Counted from the first letter of the stretch, positions 13,701-36,825 are shown. The stretch is DNA of 64,000 bases from Mansonella perstans (GCA_037074765.1 JBAMDO010000001.1:1-64000), one strand, 5' to 3'. Notes: generated by a model not told the origin, from the letters alone. Translations and numbers: made by a program.

Positions 13701-16700
13701 CGAAATTATTCGAAATGACAATGATGCGAGACTCTCTCCAAGAAAAAAGAAAAAGTAGAAAAGAAATGTACCAGTATTTCGAATTTTAAGAAAACACGTA
13801 CCATCAACCATAATAACAGCTTGCATTACCAAGCGATCCACAACATCATAAATATCTCGTTCAAACTGTGTGGTAAGAATCTCAGCTGCAAGATCCCCGA
13901 GCACTGTTGCACTGCTTTTACATTCTTCGTTGCGATCATCATCACGTTTTCTCCTCTTTCCCCTTCCGCCTCGATACTGCCATTCCGTTGAGCTCGATGA
14001 TCCCGGTCGGCCACTAGGTGGTGTTGGAGAATCTTTAAAAACATCAAAAACATTAAGTATTAACCGTGCAAACCAAACCTTTATCTTTCACACTTTCATC
14101 AACAAAAAATTATTAAGATTCTTTCAGTTAAAAAGAAAAGAATTTCCTTTTTTAAGCTGGATGATTTATTCATGAGGGAAGAACAAAACAGACTCCTAAT
14201 TCCTATAAAATTAATCCTTTGAGGGAACTTCTAAATAACGGAAGAAAATAAAATTCCATACCCGAACACATTTGCGCAGTTTCCGTCTCACTTTTTAGAA
14301 CTGTACCATAACCAGAATGATTATATTCATACACTTGGTTAGCGCCAGGCTGATAGGGAAGCCGATAGTTACTCATCATACCGAAAGCTGGATATGACGG
14401 CGGAGGTCGAATACCGTTGTTCGAAGACATCATATCATTAGAGGTTGAAGGTGTACCACTTTGCGGTTGTTTTGCGTGCGCAGCATTTATATGTAAGCCA
14501 ACAGGTTGTACAACAGGTGTTATTTGTGGAATCAATTCTGGTGGTATGCTGTTTTTGACTTCGAAATCACGAACATTCGAAGAATGGAGTTTAATGTCGC
14601 GCTTACAATTTTCTAAATCTTTTTGTCTGATCGGTATAGCATTGGCAAGTGTTGTGAGTGAATGTCTGCAAAAAAATTAGAAAAGTTAAACCAGAAACAA
14701 CTTCAAATGAGCCAATTCAAAAAAATTACTTGTTTTGATAAAACTAACACTAAACTGAGTTTAACCATGAATTCATATGAACTGCGTTGATACTGTATCC
14801 AGCTTAAATCTCGTCAGTACCAGTGAAAACATACTTTGATGGTGAACGGGCATAAATGTTTCAACCGAAAGTGATGATAAAATAAACATAAAACAATAAG
14901 TCATACCTGTCAGTTTCACTCAACTCAATTTCGATGCGTTGTCCTTGAGCGTCGTACTGTTGATTGTTTTTATTCAATTGTCTTCTTTTCGCAGTGAGGT
15001 TTTTTTTCTGTTTTCGCATCCGAGCTAGGTCATTTTCAATTGCCTGAAGCACAGAAACACTTTTATATCTTAAGAATAACACCATCTTTCATCATTCATA
15101 TTCAGTATTATCCTTATGGTAACAATTTTCTTAATTATAACACTTAGTAATTTTACAACAAAAGGAAACTAAGCTGGAGAACACTGCAATAAAAAATTCT
15201 GAAGAATCAATCAATATTTTGAAAAATCAAGCAAACAAAAATGCTTTGCAGTGATGGAAACACTAAACACAGTATAGACGACAACTGACCAAACAACGAC
15301 ATGGCCGCATAACGCAAAAAAATATGAAGGAAACACTGCTACCGACAGAACACATACCAACTGATATTTTGCTAACTCATTGCTTCGTTTCTGCAGCAAA
15401 CTGTAATTATCTAAAACTTCCTTGCTTAAATGCGCAATTAAAGACTGTGGATTTCTATCCGATGCAGGTCGAGGCTGAGATGCATTTGCGAATGAACTAC
15501 CTTCCTGAAAGATGAACATGGTTAGTAGAAGTCTTAGGATGTAAACAATGCAATGGTAAGGAAAACAAAACTGCTGACTATAATCGGCATCCATTCATTA
15601 TTCACTATTATCCTTATGGTAACAACTTTCTTAATTATAACACTTGGCAATTTTACAATAAAAGGAAATTAAGCTGAAGAACATTGCAATATAAAATCAT
15701 CCTTTTCCAAAAGTCTATTTCTTCGGAAGTTTAGAAGAAAATAAGAAATGAAAATACCTGTTCGGAATGATAATACTGTTGCTGTGTTGCACCGTAAGAC
15801 TGAACCATGGTGACGTCTATGGAACCCACAGGCGCGTTTTGACCCATCACACATTCGCTACCACCATAAGGCACTTTTGGAACTTTGAAACGTTCATTAT
15901 ATTCTATCTAAATACAAACATAAAGCTAAATTTTTTGTAAATGAAAACAAACCCATAACTAAGAGTTCACAACTTGAATGTAGAATGATGATTCGAGAAC
16001 AACATAACTTTACCTCAGAACGGCAGTATCCCGTCTCTTGTCCTAAGGGCATCCCATAACGATTTGGACCAATGACAGCTCGAACTACGCCGCTAGGAAT
16101 TGACGTCGATGTTGTAACACGCTTTGCGCGCGGCTGCTGTAATGTATTTTTGATAGTTAATAAAAGATCAGGTTCCAGCTTTAACCTATCCAAAACAAGA
16201 AAAATTCTCACTTTCACTCTGTTTGCTCGATTTTCTCTTGCCTTATTTACATACTGCTGTCTACTGCTAGCATCCAAAGATCTCCACATCCGATGAATAT
16301 GTTTCACACGTTCCGGCCATTCTGGATATTGCTCTTTCCATTGTGGGTAATTAATATTCGCATAAAGAACAGCAGCTTTCGTAGCACGTTCTCCCAATGG
16401 TTCATCTTCTTCCCACTTTTCTGTTGCCTGATTCACTCGTTCGGTACAAGTATCACCGAGCTTAAAGTATTGTTAAACTTTTTAAGCTAAGCAAGTAACG
16501 CTTTAAGCTTTAAAACCATCATAAAGGAAGATTTCGAAAAAATACCTGACTACTAGATCTGGGTTGAGCATAAATATTCGTTTGATTGTAACTAGGTACT
16601 TGTACATTTGGACGAATACTTCCCTGAGTTAGATTACTTGTTGAAGCAACCGTAAATCTCCGAGTCTAAACAAGAAAAATCGCGGAATGGTTCCAGAATA

Positions 16701-19700
16701 GTTTCAAGTAATATCGAATATTGTTATTATCATTTATGAAATGTTTAACTTTCGTTGCAGAAAGTACATAAGTGATACCTGCTGCCCCGAACACAAAGCC
16801 TGAGATCGCAAAGGACCGCCATGAGGGCTAACATTTATTTGACCATCTTCATTGCATGGTCCCATTTTATCTGAAATACATAGATTAACTAAATCTGGAG
16901 TGAGCTAAGTGCAAAGAAGTTTATGTAGAAAATTTATACAGAAAAAATCAATTTTCAAATGCGAACTTATGAACATTGTTTATCGTTAGCTGTACAAAAC
17001 TGTTCAAACAAATTACTGTTCATTATACCCTAAGGTAGCTGCTGTTTAATGATGCGCACTAAAAAAATCGAGAATTATATTTCGTTAATAAGAAAATGGA
17101 ATAGTTTTAAATAATACCACTCAATACATTTTCCAATGTCTCATCATCGTCATCATCTTCATCAGCATCCAATAACAACTCATTTAAATCCAAATTATCA
17201 AAATCAATTTCCTCCATATTACCAAGGATGTCATTCTCCGTTATATTTCCCAGAAGACTCTCACTTTCACGCAATACCTAAAACATAAATGCAAACAATA
17301 TTTAAAAGCAAGTAACTGAAGGATAGGAAATTCTGCTTCTTAACATCCAGTGGTTACATTCAAAATATTGTGGTGATGTGCCAGCAAGGTTAAACCCAAG
17401 TAGTTAAGAAAAGATCTACAATACGTCTGACATACCTCCGAATCCATTTCGTTCAATTCACTGGCTTCCTTCTGCTTATCAATGATTAAGACTGCTTTCC
17501 GATGCTCCACCAAATTCGGTTCATCTACTACAACATCTAACAAGCACCTTCCTTCAATTGGTCTCATACCGAAAAAGTTTTCCTGTAAACAAAATTCATA
17601 TCTCTCTATAATTCACGTTGCTTTCCTTCAGCTCTGTTAGGGTTTTGCTGCGAAAAGTGCGAGTTTATTCACAAGCGCGTTTTTTTTTCCGCGCATTTTT
17701 CGAACACATGAAGAAATAATAACAAAATGCGCACACCAACCAAGGTTCTGCATTAAACTTACGTTGTAAAATCACCTCACCTGAATAACTGGTGGATAAT
17801 TGTCTTCCAGCTGCGATCTTCTTGGTTTTCGAAAGCGTTTTATTTTTGGCTTTGCAGAATCCTCTTCTATACCATTCTCGTCTTCCGCATTCGATAAACG
17901 ATGCCGAGGTACCTGCTCCAATGACATCAACATAAATTGAAAATAAATTCAAAAAGAAAGGTGGAAAATTAGTAATTATGTAGAATAGAAATACCTTTAC
18001 AAAAAATCCACCAACACCCAATTTCATCACTCGTCGACCAGGACCACCACCTCGCATTCCTCGACCTCGACCACTTATTCCCATACTCATTCCGAAGCCA
18101 GAATTCTCTGCATCATCTTCTTCCATCGGTTCTAAAAACATAAAACTTGATCATTATGAAAGCCATTTGAACATTTCACTAGTTTAATAAAACCATTCAA
18201 TGCTGCCGCTGTGATCCTTCTATAAAAGCTTCAGAAATGATCTAGCAAAGTTTTCAGAGATTCTACTTACATGCCATTAGCTTGTACCACTGTTCATTAC
18301 AGCTACCTGTTAATTAGACTGATAATTAAAACCTTTACTTTGTTAAAACCTAGCGCTACTTTTACTGATTATTTCAAAAGTCTATTATATTTAGTAACTA
18401 TCACTGCCGAATGCACTGTGAAATTCAACATAGGGAACTTTAATAATATGGAAGAAATTGAAAAGTTCCAACCTTCAAGTGAATGAGATCTTGGTGCAAT
18501 GAAATATGAAGGAAAATCGTAAACAGAATCAGCACAGGATTGATAACGAAAGAGTGCTCCACCACAGCGTAAATGCAATACTTCCAGTGCGCATTTGTTC
18601 ATTGTTACATTATCGCACACCAAAACATTGAAAGCGTCGCTAGCTACGTTACCTTGTGGACGACACAGAGAGCAACGGAAACCATTTTCTGATGCAGTTT
18701 CGAACATCACATCACCATATAACTCTTCGCATTTGCCATGCAGCCATCTAAATCAGCTTATCATGTTTGTTACAAAACACACCAACCAGCTTGATATCAA
18801 TCTGACATAACTAGTCTTTTAAATTAAACAATTGATTACAATACAAAAATGATTCACTTGCCCACATAATCAAATATACTTCTATCATTCTACAAACAAG
18901 AAACGAAATATGTTTCTATTCAAAAAAAGCTCACTGTAAATTATAAATATTTAACGAACTCAGTTTGTATAACCAAATATAAAATATTGCTGACATACCT
19001 TGCACAGTGCTGACATTTAATAATGTTATCACCAATTTCATAAAATCGCAAACATTTAGGACACCTCCGAAGCGTGAAGCAAGTTTCACAAAAATGCTGA
19101 TTATCGGTAATGTTGGATATTTGGTTCCCACAACGCCGACAAGCTGAACACCTAAAATAGATTATATTGTTAAGAGATTAGATTTACTAGTACCAAACTG
19201 CGATACAAAATTTCCAGAAAAACAAGAAAAAATTTGCCAAATATACCATTTGCATCTCCATGGCCCATGAGGAATTCGCTCAAGAGGTGGTTCCAAACAA
19301 TAGATATGGTATGAAATGTCACATTCATCGCAGAGAATCAAGTTAGATTCGTCATGTCCATCACCACACCCTTCGCAGACCGTGCAGTCCAAACAACGCC
19401 ATCCTCTTCTTACTATCGTGGAATTGAGCTAAAAAAAGTTGAAAACAAACTACGAAAATTTAATTTGTCAAGAAAAGTAATGTAAATTCGTTTTTTTGGA
19501 CATATACTAATTACACAGTCCATCTCACTTTGGTAAGAATGATTTAACGCAGATTGGACCAAAAATGACCAAATAAAGACTCTATCGAAACAAGTAATCA
19601 ACTCCTGCTTAATCCTTCAGCTACATTTTGCTACTGGATATAGGATAATCTAAATTTGAATCCTCAAAAACATAGAACAGCAAAATCTAATTAAGAAGAA

Positions 19701-21520
19701 AACATACCTTATCATGTAGTCCTACACAATAAGTGTGATAACTTTGTGAGCAAGTCGCACATATAACCATTGTTCCTTCAACATCCTTTCCAATACTACC
19801 ACAAATTAAACACAAAGGCATTTGCAGGAAATACGAATTTTCAGCACATGTTACAACTACTGTCCTTATATAATCGTTCTCTTCTATCCGATGCCGGGCA
19901 TCGTCCATTTCTGAGCTTTCCTGATCTACATCTCGATTTGCTGCTGCAGCATTAACCATTGCCAACATTGCTGACGTCTTACCGCCCCTATACAAAAAAT
20001 ATCTTGGTATTGCTCTATCACTTAAGAAGAACAATTGATATAAACTAGTCGCATTCCAATTTCCGAAAACGAGCTTAACATCTACTAGGCAATTATAGCA
20101 TTCAAATCTAGTATGTATGCTTAAAACTAAAAGCTATAAGCTTCAAATTTCATGCAATTCTAATGATAATACTGACATTTTCTCGGCATCTCGAACAGAA
20201 ATGATGATATGGTTTATTTATTTCAGAGGCATTACCATTAGACATTACCTTGATCGACGCCCTCTGCCATTTTTATTACCACCTCTTCCACCTCGTTTTC
20301 CTCGGTGCGAATGATTTATTTCAGTGAAATCATTTACTCCACCAACTGAACGTGTTCGCGGAGTTATTCCACGACCATAAGGCTTCTTCACTCCACCACC
20401 ACGCGATGTTCGGCCGAAGGTGCAAGCATTATCATTGCGTTCTCTTCTAAAAGTGTTTGAACACTATTGTTTCAAGATCCTTTCATTATTCTTCTATTCT
20501 ACAATTTCTACTTGTTTTAAACGTCCATTTGAAGTTCAGTTAACGCAAATAATTGAAAAGATTTCGAATTCAAACCTGGAACTGAATCGCAAGTCATCAG
20601 TTGCATCGCTAGTATTACTAAACTCAGGAAAGGAACCGGGAGAAGCTCTACAGGAAGATACTGGTCCACTCAATGCGGTGGATCCGGATGGCGACATTGA
20701 CGGAACTTGTCCTATAATTTTAGCTAATACTAGAACTTGATTTCTGCACGAAAATTTTTTGCGCAAAACTTAATTCATTACATTTCATCCCCACAATTAC
20801 ATAATTGACTCAAATACATTGATGAAGCGGAAAATCTTCAGTGACTGTTTAATGATATGGTTATTTCGACCGCAATAGCAAGCAATCAGTTAATAGCAGT
20901 TTTAGATCATGTACTACAAATGTTCCAGCTATAAAATTGGTACCTGTGGATTGATGAATATTGAAAAAGTCGCCAAAAGTATCCAATTGAGATAGTGACA
21001 TCAATGGGCTGCTTCTATTAGGTGAATCCATGCAATACGGGTTGTCAAGCGCGATGCTACGCGATGCTTCATCGTGAGTTGAAATGGATGTTGGTGATGC
21101 TGCAACGGAATTATTCCCAGCCGATATCATCATCGCATCCGCAACCAACGGTGAATTACGGCATGTCGGACATACATATTCCGTCTCCACCGTATTTGCA
21201 TTTAATGAATCGGAGTCACAATCCGAATGCGTAAATCTGCAAGACCAATTCTTTCCTTTATCACTATTACAACTGATGAAGTAACCTAACCGTCTTAACT
21301 ATGCATTGCCATCATCGAATCATGCAAAAAAATATTTCTTTAAACCAACAAATGTAATGTGCAATGTAATCACTTGCCAATTTCTTCCGCTAGATTTTGA
21401 AGTTTCATCTGACGAGATAAAAATAAATACTCACTTCCTGCATGAACTGCACGACCGCACATTGCTAGTTGATATAATTGGACGTGTGCAAAGTGCGCAA
21501 GTGAAACTTGATGAGTTCAT
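7745..21520 (-). CDS. set-16: MLL3/MLL4-type histone H3K4 methyltransferase
   Basis: Catalytic subunit of a COMPASS-like complex. Forty exons close in phase to 2296 residues (C. elegans SET-16 is of similar size). Order: N-terminal zinc finger (1-130), PHD fingers (about 245-540, including [19 protein letters not shown]), two Arg/Gly-rich segments, an acidic stretch, HMG box (about 806-888, [18 protein letters not shown]), coiled coil, extended PHD (about 1737-1858), FYRN/FYRC (about 1859-2100, [12 protein letters not shown]), SET with [19 protein letters not shown] and [15 protein letters not shown], and post-SET ending [13 protein letters not shown]. Exons: 21520-21435, 21236-20944, 20735-20576, 20446-20249, 19987-19708, 19428-19247, 19151-18999, 18747-18473, 18131-17995, 17912-17781, 17582-17436, 17277-17118, 16870-16779, 16665-16546, 16460-16212, 16136-16014, 15907-15758, 15504-15358, 15043-14907, 14665-14262, 14032-13802, 13663-13556, 13433-13230, 12949-12793, 12715-12550, 12228-12063, 11794-11664, 11562-11470, 11392-11303, 11091-10999, 10896-10753, 10522-10340, 10223-10041, 9931-9701, 9600-9453, 9315-9176, 9082-8875, 8734-8466, 8252-8025, 7837-7745. 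The exon 20735 acceptor and the 5' end are least certain. Confidence 0.95.
15092..15190. repeat. Intronic direct repeat, copy 1
   Basis: A segment of about 99 bp containing tattatccttatggtaaca is repeated exactly 500 bp downstream (15592-15690) at roughly 90% identity. The two copies lie in the introns on either side of set-16 exon 15504-15358. Confidence 0.8.
15592..15690. repeat. Intronic direct repeat, copy 2
   Basis: Second copy of the 99 bp unit at 15092-15190, in the same orientation, between set-16 exons 15907-15758 and 15504-15358. Confidence 0.8.
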
Positions 21521-22126
21521 ATGAATAATGCATACCAATCAGGAACCACCATTTAATAAATAACCCTGCATATAATCACCTTACTTTTGACAGAAGATGT
21601 ATTTATTCATAAGCATAAACTGTAATACTTCGTTTGAGCAAGACTAATACTACATGCCCAGAATGTACGGTTCCAATTATTGGCGTTATACCTCTTGAAT
21701 TCCTCTCACAAGAAATAAAGGCTCAGAAAAAAGCTCGTAGTTAACTCCATCAGATAATTATAATGAACAGTAAAAAGCTCCAAAAAATACAAATACTCGA
21801 CATTTACTCTGTTTGCAAAACAACAGATGCTCGAAGAATTTTTGTTACAGTTAATATAAATTTTATTTCAAAAATTTCATACAAAATCAGTGCAAAAAAA
21901 AGATGCACATTTAACTCTTTATTTTAAAGATATCTGAACAAATCAGTGTAAATCGACAAGATCCGAACAGAAGGAGTTTAACCATAAATTCTCAATTTTC
22001 AATATTAAAAAAGTTTTCAACTGTGATGGTTGAAAAATATCTTGACCGATCATCCAAGAAGTATGAATAAGAAAAAATGTCTGAGTGTACAGTGTACTGA
22101 TCAATTACAATCTATCACAATAAGAT
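21521..22126. other. Spacer between rpt-6 and set-16
   Basis: This 606 bp AT-rich spacer lies between two minus-strand genes and holds the rpt-6 3' UTR and the set-16 5' region. No ORF is supported and no distinctive motif is visible. The distance is large for a C. elegans-type operon but not excluded in filarial worms (inference). Confidence 0.5.
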
Positions 22127-24786
<2,660 letters not shown>

Positions 24787-25379
24787 ATTTTCCAATAAAT
24801 TTGCTCTTTAAGTTAGTTGGAATTGATAAATTAGCTCTTATAAGTAGAAAGTGTTGAAGGAAAAAAAATGTAAAATGAATTCATCTTCAACTTCACCGAT
24901 GATAGTACATATTTCAATTGCTGCATAATTGAAAACTTAATGAATAAAGAGAAGACATTATTCTTAAAGCAAGCCATTATTCTCATTGTCATCATAAAAA
25001 CAAGCTATTACTCTCGTCCTACTCAAAACCCGAGAGCTCTCGGGACCCAACTATACCCTTATCCACTGCATTTAGCCAAAGCTAAATAAATTATGCTACT
25101 TGTCGAATAATAAGATGTGCAAAGTTCAGATACGACGATCCGATATACGATGGTCGTAGGTGGTAACAACAAAATGAATGGATGCGTATGTGTCGTATAT
25201 ACGTGTATGCGTGCTATGTTACGTGTGGTTTTGTGCTTGCGCGTTTCTTGCATATTGAACGTGTTTGTGCATTTGGTAGTTTTATTTGCTTATTTTAGGC
25301 ACTTCATAGCTACCAGTTTGTATTGCATCGGACAAGTTCTGCAGAACTTTCTATGGATTTCGGGTATTAAATATTGGTA
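24787..25379. promoter_or_regulatory. Divergent promoter region of rpt-6 and kin-18
   Basis: These 593 bp separate the start codons of two divergently transcribed genes and should hold both promoters. They contain the perfect palindrome CCCGAGAGCTCTCGGG at 25029-25044, GC-rich against its surroundings, and alternating purine-pyrimidine sequence rich in tacg/cgta at about 25120-25240. A candidate splice-leader acceptor (cttattttag) ends at 25298, 82 bases before the kin-18 ATG. Promoter function is inferred from position. Confidence 0.6.
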
Positions 25380-32450
<7,071 letters not shown>

Positions 32451-35400
32451 AAACCATATTTGGAATCATTTTGCTGCAAGATTTTCATAATATGTGTTTA
32501 ATAGTTACTTTAATAGTTTTCTTTTCGCTTTCAAGAATTACACTGTACACTGGTATGAGTGTTAAAATTATATTAGTCTAAATATCATTTTTGAAATGTT
32601 GTGGAATCGCGCATAAGTTTACTGCATATACTTAATCATTTCCTACTGATTGTGCCTTTTCAAGCTTTTCGTTCAGTATTTTCTTGAATTGATTGTGTTG
32701 GAACGAACTCATCGATTACTTCTTGGCAATTCTAATTTGCATATCTCATATCCTAAATTATCCCTATTTCCCATCTCTTCTTGCAAAGCTTTTAGTTGCT
32801 GATTCAAATCCCACTTTCTCGGCACTAAACTGAATTTGCACTCAATTTGATGACAACATAAATTGATAGAAAAATCTGATTTTTTTGAGTTCCCAAGATC
32901 TCATAACCCTCCTACCTCTTACTGCTAATGTGCTAAGGCTGTATTAAATAGCTTAGGGATGGTATCGGGTTCATGGCTATTCTATCAATTTAAAAATATG
33001 ATAGAAATTTAAAAATTCTGTCAATTTAAAAAATGATGGAATCGCATCATTTTTCATTTATGTTTGCTTAACAATCATATCAGAAAGTTTTACTACTGGA
33101 ATAAATGTGCCATCTTGGCCTTGGCCTTGCCTTCTGATCTTTCTCATATTCTTGGATTGTTTGTTCATTCTTCATCAAATGATTAGTCTTGTGACTCCAA
33201 TTTCTGCAACTTATTGCAGATAATTAGCATCACTGATGAAATATCTGTTCAAATCGAAACTATGTTTCAGTTGCGACGCTCCAGATGCTTGTACACTTTA
33301 TTTTGCGTATCTTTGATTGAACTAGTGGATTTCTCATCCACTTCATGTTCCAAGTGCTTTCACGTTTGCAAACGACATACATAGGAAATCTTTGGGATTT
33401 TATTTTCGGCTCCTGGTCATTCCACAGAAGTGCTGTAGGTTATACTGTGATATTTAAAGTTAATTTGAGTTGCAGTTATCAGGTTTTTCCGTTCAGTTGC
33501 TGTAATATCTATACTAATTTACTGCTTGCATCTCTTTTTTTCCCGACTAAAATGATTATGATGATATAGTAGGAACCGGTGCACCTTTAGAAAAAGAATG
33601 TGTTATATGTTCGTGCCTTATTTGTTTATTAGTGCCACAAAGCATTATTAACATAGCTTTTATTATTATTACGGTTCAATGCATGGGTTCACGAATATTT
33701 TGATGTGAAGTTTTTCGTACTGCATCCTCCGGGTTTTGTCTTCAAAAGTACAAATATGTGAGTTATTTATTCAGTTGAAGAAATGAAGGTTAAAGTGAAA
33801 GAAAAAAGTGAGTGATGAAAAGGAAATTGAAGCGATTGGAAAAAAATTTTTTTTTTTGTTGTAATCATTTTGCTTAATTGTGTCAAATGCATTGAAGTAA
33901 ATTATGGTATCAATTTCCACAAATTTTTCTTTTCATGTTTTTTTTGGCGATTCACGCTTTAGGCTAAATCTCATTTGTAATTATTAAATTTTCTTGTTTT
34001 TTTTTTTTTTTTTTTTGTTTTTTTGTTTTAGTTTTATTATATGTTTCATCTGTACAGTATCCTTTCATCCTTTCCAAAGGAGCAATATTTAGTGTCAAAA
34101 ATTTTTGTTGTTATGCAACATTTCAACGTTTTCCTCCCTCTTTTCGAATTATTTTTTATTGGAATGTGAAATTTTCTGAAATTTAATATTTTCCAAGTTT
34201 TTCCTCTTTTGACTATTGTTTTATTGGCAATTCTGGTTTGTACATGCTCATTATCATCCCACTGATAAAATTTAATATTAATCTTTTTTCCGTGCTAACA
34301 ATGAAACAAAGAAAAAAACGTGATCAGAAATTGATCCGAATGGTCAGACATTGTGATCAGTGTATGTGATCAGAAATTCATCCATTAATATGAAGAATGA
34401 ATGAGTATTGGAAACATATATCTGAATATATCGTTGATTTTTTTAGTTTGTTGGACATATCTATCCATGATATGAGAATACATAGTCGATCATGGAAATT
34501 TTTTTTAGTAACTCAGCAAATTACAAGTAAATGCACTACGAATAATTCAACCTTCTTTGAGTATAATGATAAATAGAAATAGATAAAGTGATGTAAGATT
34601 AGAAGAAAGGTTAATTATTATTAATCTTGTTGATTATTATTAATCTGATAATTCCTTTCGCAACTTTGATTAACTTTCATCTCTGAAATAATTGATACTT
34701 GTGAATTTCGATGCAACTGATAAGAAGAGAAATGCAGAGAAAAGATTGTTGTTATTTTATTTAGTGCTGGAATAATTTCTGTGATAACTATACCTGATTA
34801 ATTAATTAATCGACAAATATTTCGCATGCAGTTTTATAATTTTCTATATTGTACTTCAACATACCAATAAATTACCGTACCAATGAATACATTTTACATA
34901 TTAGCGAGCAGAAGATTGAAGCCGAGACATATTCGATCTAAACCTAGGAACGTCATTAAATATAATTTAAAACCGGATTCTGAAACTACTATTTCAAAAG
35001 GGTTTTATTGATTTAATGCAATTTCTCATTTAAGAGAATGTCCTTGGCTAAAGATATGGTATGGTAGTCTTTCTTCCGAAATACTAATGAGTGAAAGAGT
35101 AGTATTTGAAGAAATAAAAATTAAAATTATTTCCTAGAATCATTGATAATTTTAGTTAGAGTTGTGAAAAGAAAGGATTTACTTTTATCGAAATCTTAAA
35201 AACCGATGTAATTGACCAGATAGTACAGTGATATGCTTTAAGTGCAAGAAGGGTCAAAAGTTTACCATGAATGCATCAGTCAAAGTTTTATTAAAGTAAG
35301 GCTTATCGAAAAAAGTTCGTCTCAAATTTCCCATTAAATCCTTGAAGATAGGAAAAAAATATAAAACAAAGGAATATTTTGGAGTTCAATTTCATAAAAT

Positions 35401-35725
35401 CCTTATTTTTATAAAAAAATTAATTTGCTTTATTCTTTTGCTTGAAAAAAAAAAAAAAAAAAAAAAAAAAAAACGAACAGTTACAATTTTTAGAGAAATG
35501 TAATGTTTGTTTTTTTTAGGCATCGATTTGAAAAACTTAAATCAAAAAGTGCTTCGTACTAAATTTGAATCTTTCACAATGTGAGCATAATTTTAAATTG
35601 CTGTATTGCATGTTGAAACAAAAATAGTTCGCAATAATATAAATATTAATTAAACGCAATTGTCAGCTTTTAATTGCAGATTTTTTCTCGAAAATCTTCC
35701 TGATAGAATCATAAATGCACAGTTA
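32451..35725. other. Gene-poor interval downstream of kin-18
   Basis: These 3.3 kb include the kin-18 3' UTR. Only short ORFs without codon structure or recognisable similarity are present. There are T tracts (about 33845, 33998-34017) and a long A tract (about 35444-35472). The motif gtgatcagaaatt occurs twice near 34320-34380. I see no RNA gene or mobile element here. Confidence 0.5.
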
Positions 35726-35839
35726 GTTACTCATACAGTTCATCTACTGAAGTGCTGATATCAGTTACTGATACAGTTCATTTACTGAAGTGCTGATATC
35801 AGTTACTCATACAGTTCATCTACTGAAGTGCTGATATCA
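35726..35839. repeat. Tandem repeat, three copies of 38 bp
   Basis: Three adjacent 38 bp units start at 35726, 35764 and 35802. Copies 1 and 3 are identical; copy 2 differs at two positions. Each ends in ctgatatca. Confidence 0.95.
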
Positions 35840-35870
35840 GTTTATATCAATTAGTGCTGTTTCAATTAAT

Positions 35871-36045
35871 GCAAAAATTTACAGAAATTCGCATTTCTTA
35901 GTAAACTTATAAACAAATTTGCAATAATTTGCATTCGACAGTGAGTTTGCAATCTGCAATAAATTGCATTTTACAATAAACTTATGGTTATTTAGAATGA
36001 AAGAAATTTACAACAGTTTGCATTTACAGCAAACTTGAAGTGACA
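35871..36045. repeat. Degenerate tandem repeat with tttgcatt core
   Basis: Four diverged units of about 33-60 bp share a pattern like aatttacaa-n-tttgcattt-acagtaaactt. They follow the 38 bp repeat immediately, so this is a local nest of repeats. No coding potential. Confidence 0.6.
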
Positions 36046-36287
36046 TTTGAATTTTGCACATATCATTATAGCCTGGCTAAGCAATCTCATGTAAACATTT
36101 CCAAGATGGCCAAGCAATCTCTTTAGTTATCTATATTAGGCTTGGCTTAATTATGTCTTTCAACAATTTGATCAAATAAGAATTCATTAAAATTCAAAAG
36201 GTAAGCGAGGAAAAAGAAGAAAGAAAAGATAGTTGATTGTCATTGTCCTCGAGTCTATCGTATCTTCGTTAATTATTAATTAATGAT

Positions 36288-36515
36288 TGAGAGACAGAGA
36301 GGGAGAGAGAGAGAGAGAAAGGAAAAGAAAAAGAATGAAAAAGGCATAAAATTTGTTTCGCTTTGATGTCTGATAGAAAAGGTCTTCATGATTGAAATGA
36401 TAGTAATATAAGGTATGGTTTATGTTCTCTTGTCTTTTTTTACTACGAAATAATTAGTGAAGAGAGAGTGAAAGAGAGAGGAAGAGAGAATGAGGAAGAG
36501 AGAGAAAGGAAAAGC
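36288..36515. repeat. Purine-rich (GA)n tracts
   Basis: Two GA-rich runs on the + strand (about 36288-36338 and 36461-36515) lie upstream of the microRNA hairpin at 37682. A complementary CT-rich run lies at about 36755-36825. Confidence 0.85.
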
Positions 36516-36754
36516 TATAATATAGCAGGTAGCAATGATGATGATGATGATGATAATTTAGTAGTTTCAATGCTGAAATCATAAAATTGCAACCAATCAA
36601 TGAGCAATAAAAATGGGATATAAGTGAGAGAGCATTTCTACATTGCAAATGGTTCATTGATCAATCAGTAATTGTTTAGTAAAACTAATTTAGATTCTAA
36701 ATTGAATTGAATTTAAACTGTAATTTGTTAATTGAACTATCTTCAATTCATTCA

Positions 36755-36779
36755 TCTTCCTCTTCTCATTCTCCTTCTT

Positions 36780-36810
<31 letters not shown>

Positions 36811-36825
36811 TCTCTCCTTTTTATT
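36755..36825. repeat. Pyrimidine-rich (CT)n tract
   Basis: The run is centred on about 28 bp of uninterrupted CT repeat (36780-36808). It could pair with the GA runs 250-500 bp upstream. Confidence 0.85.
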
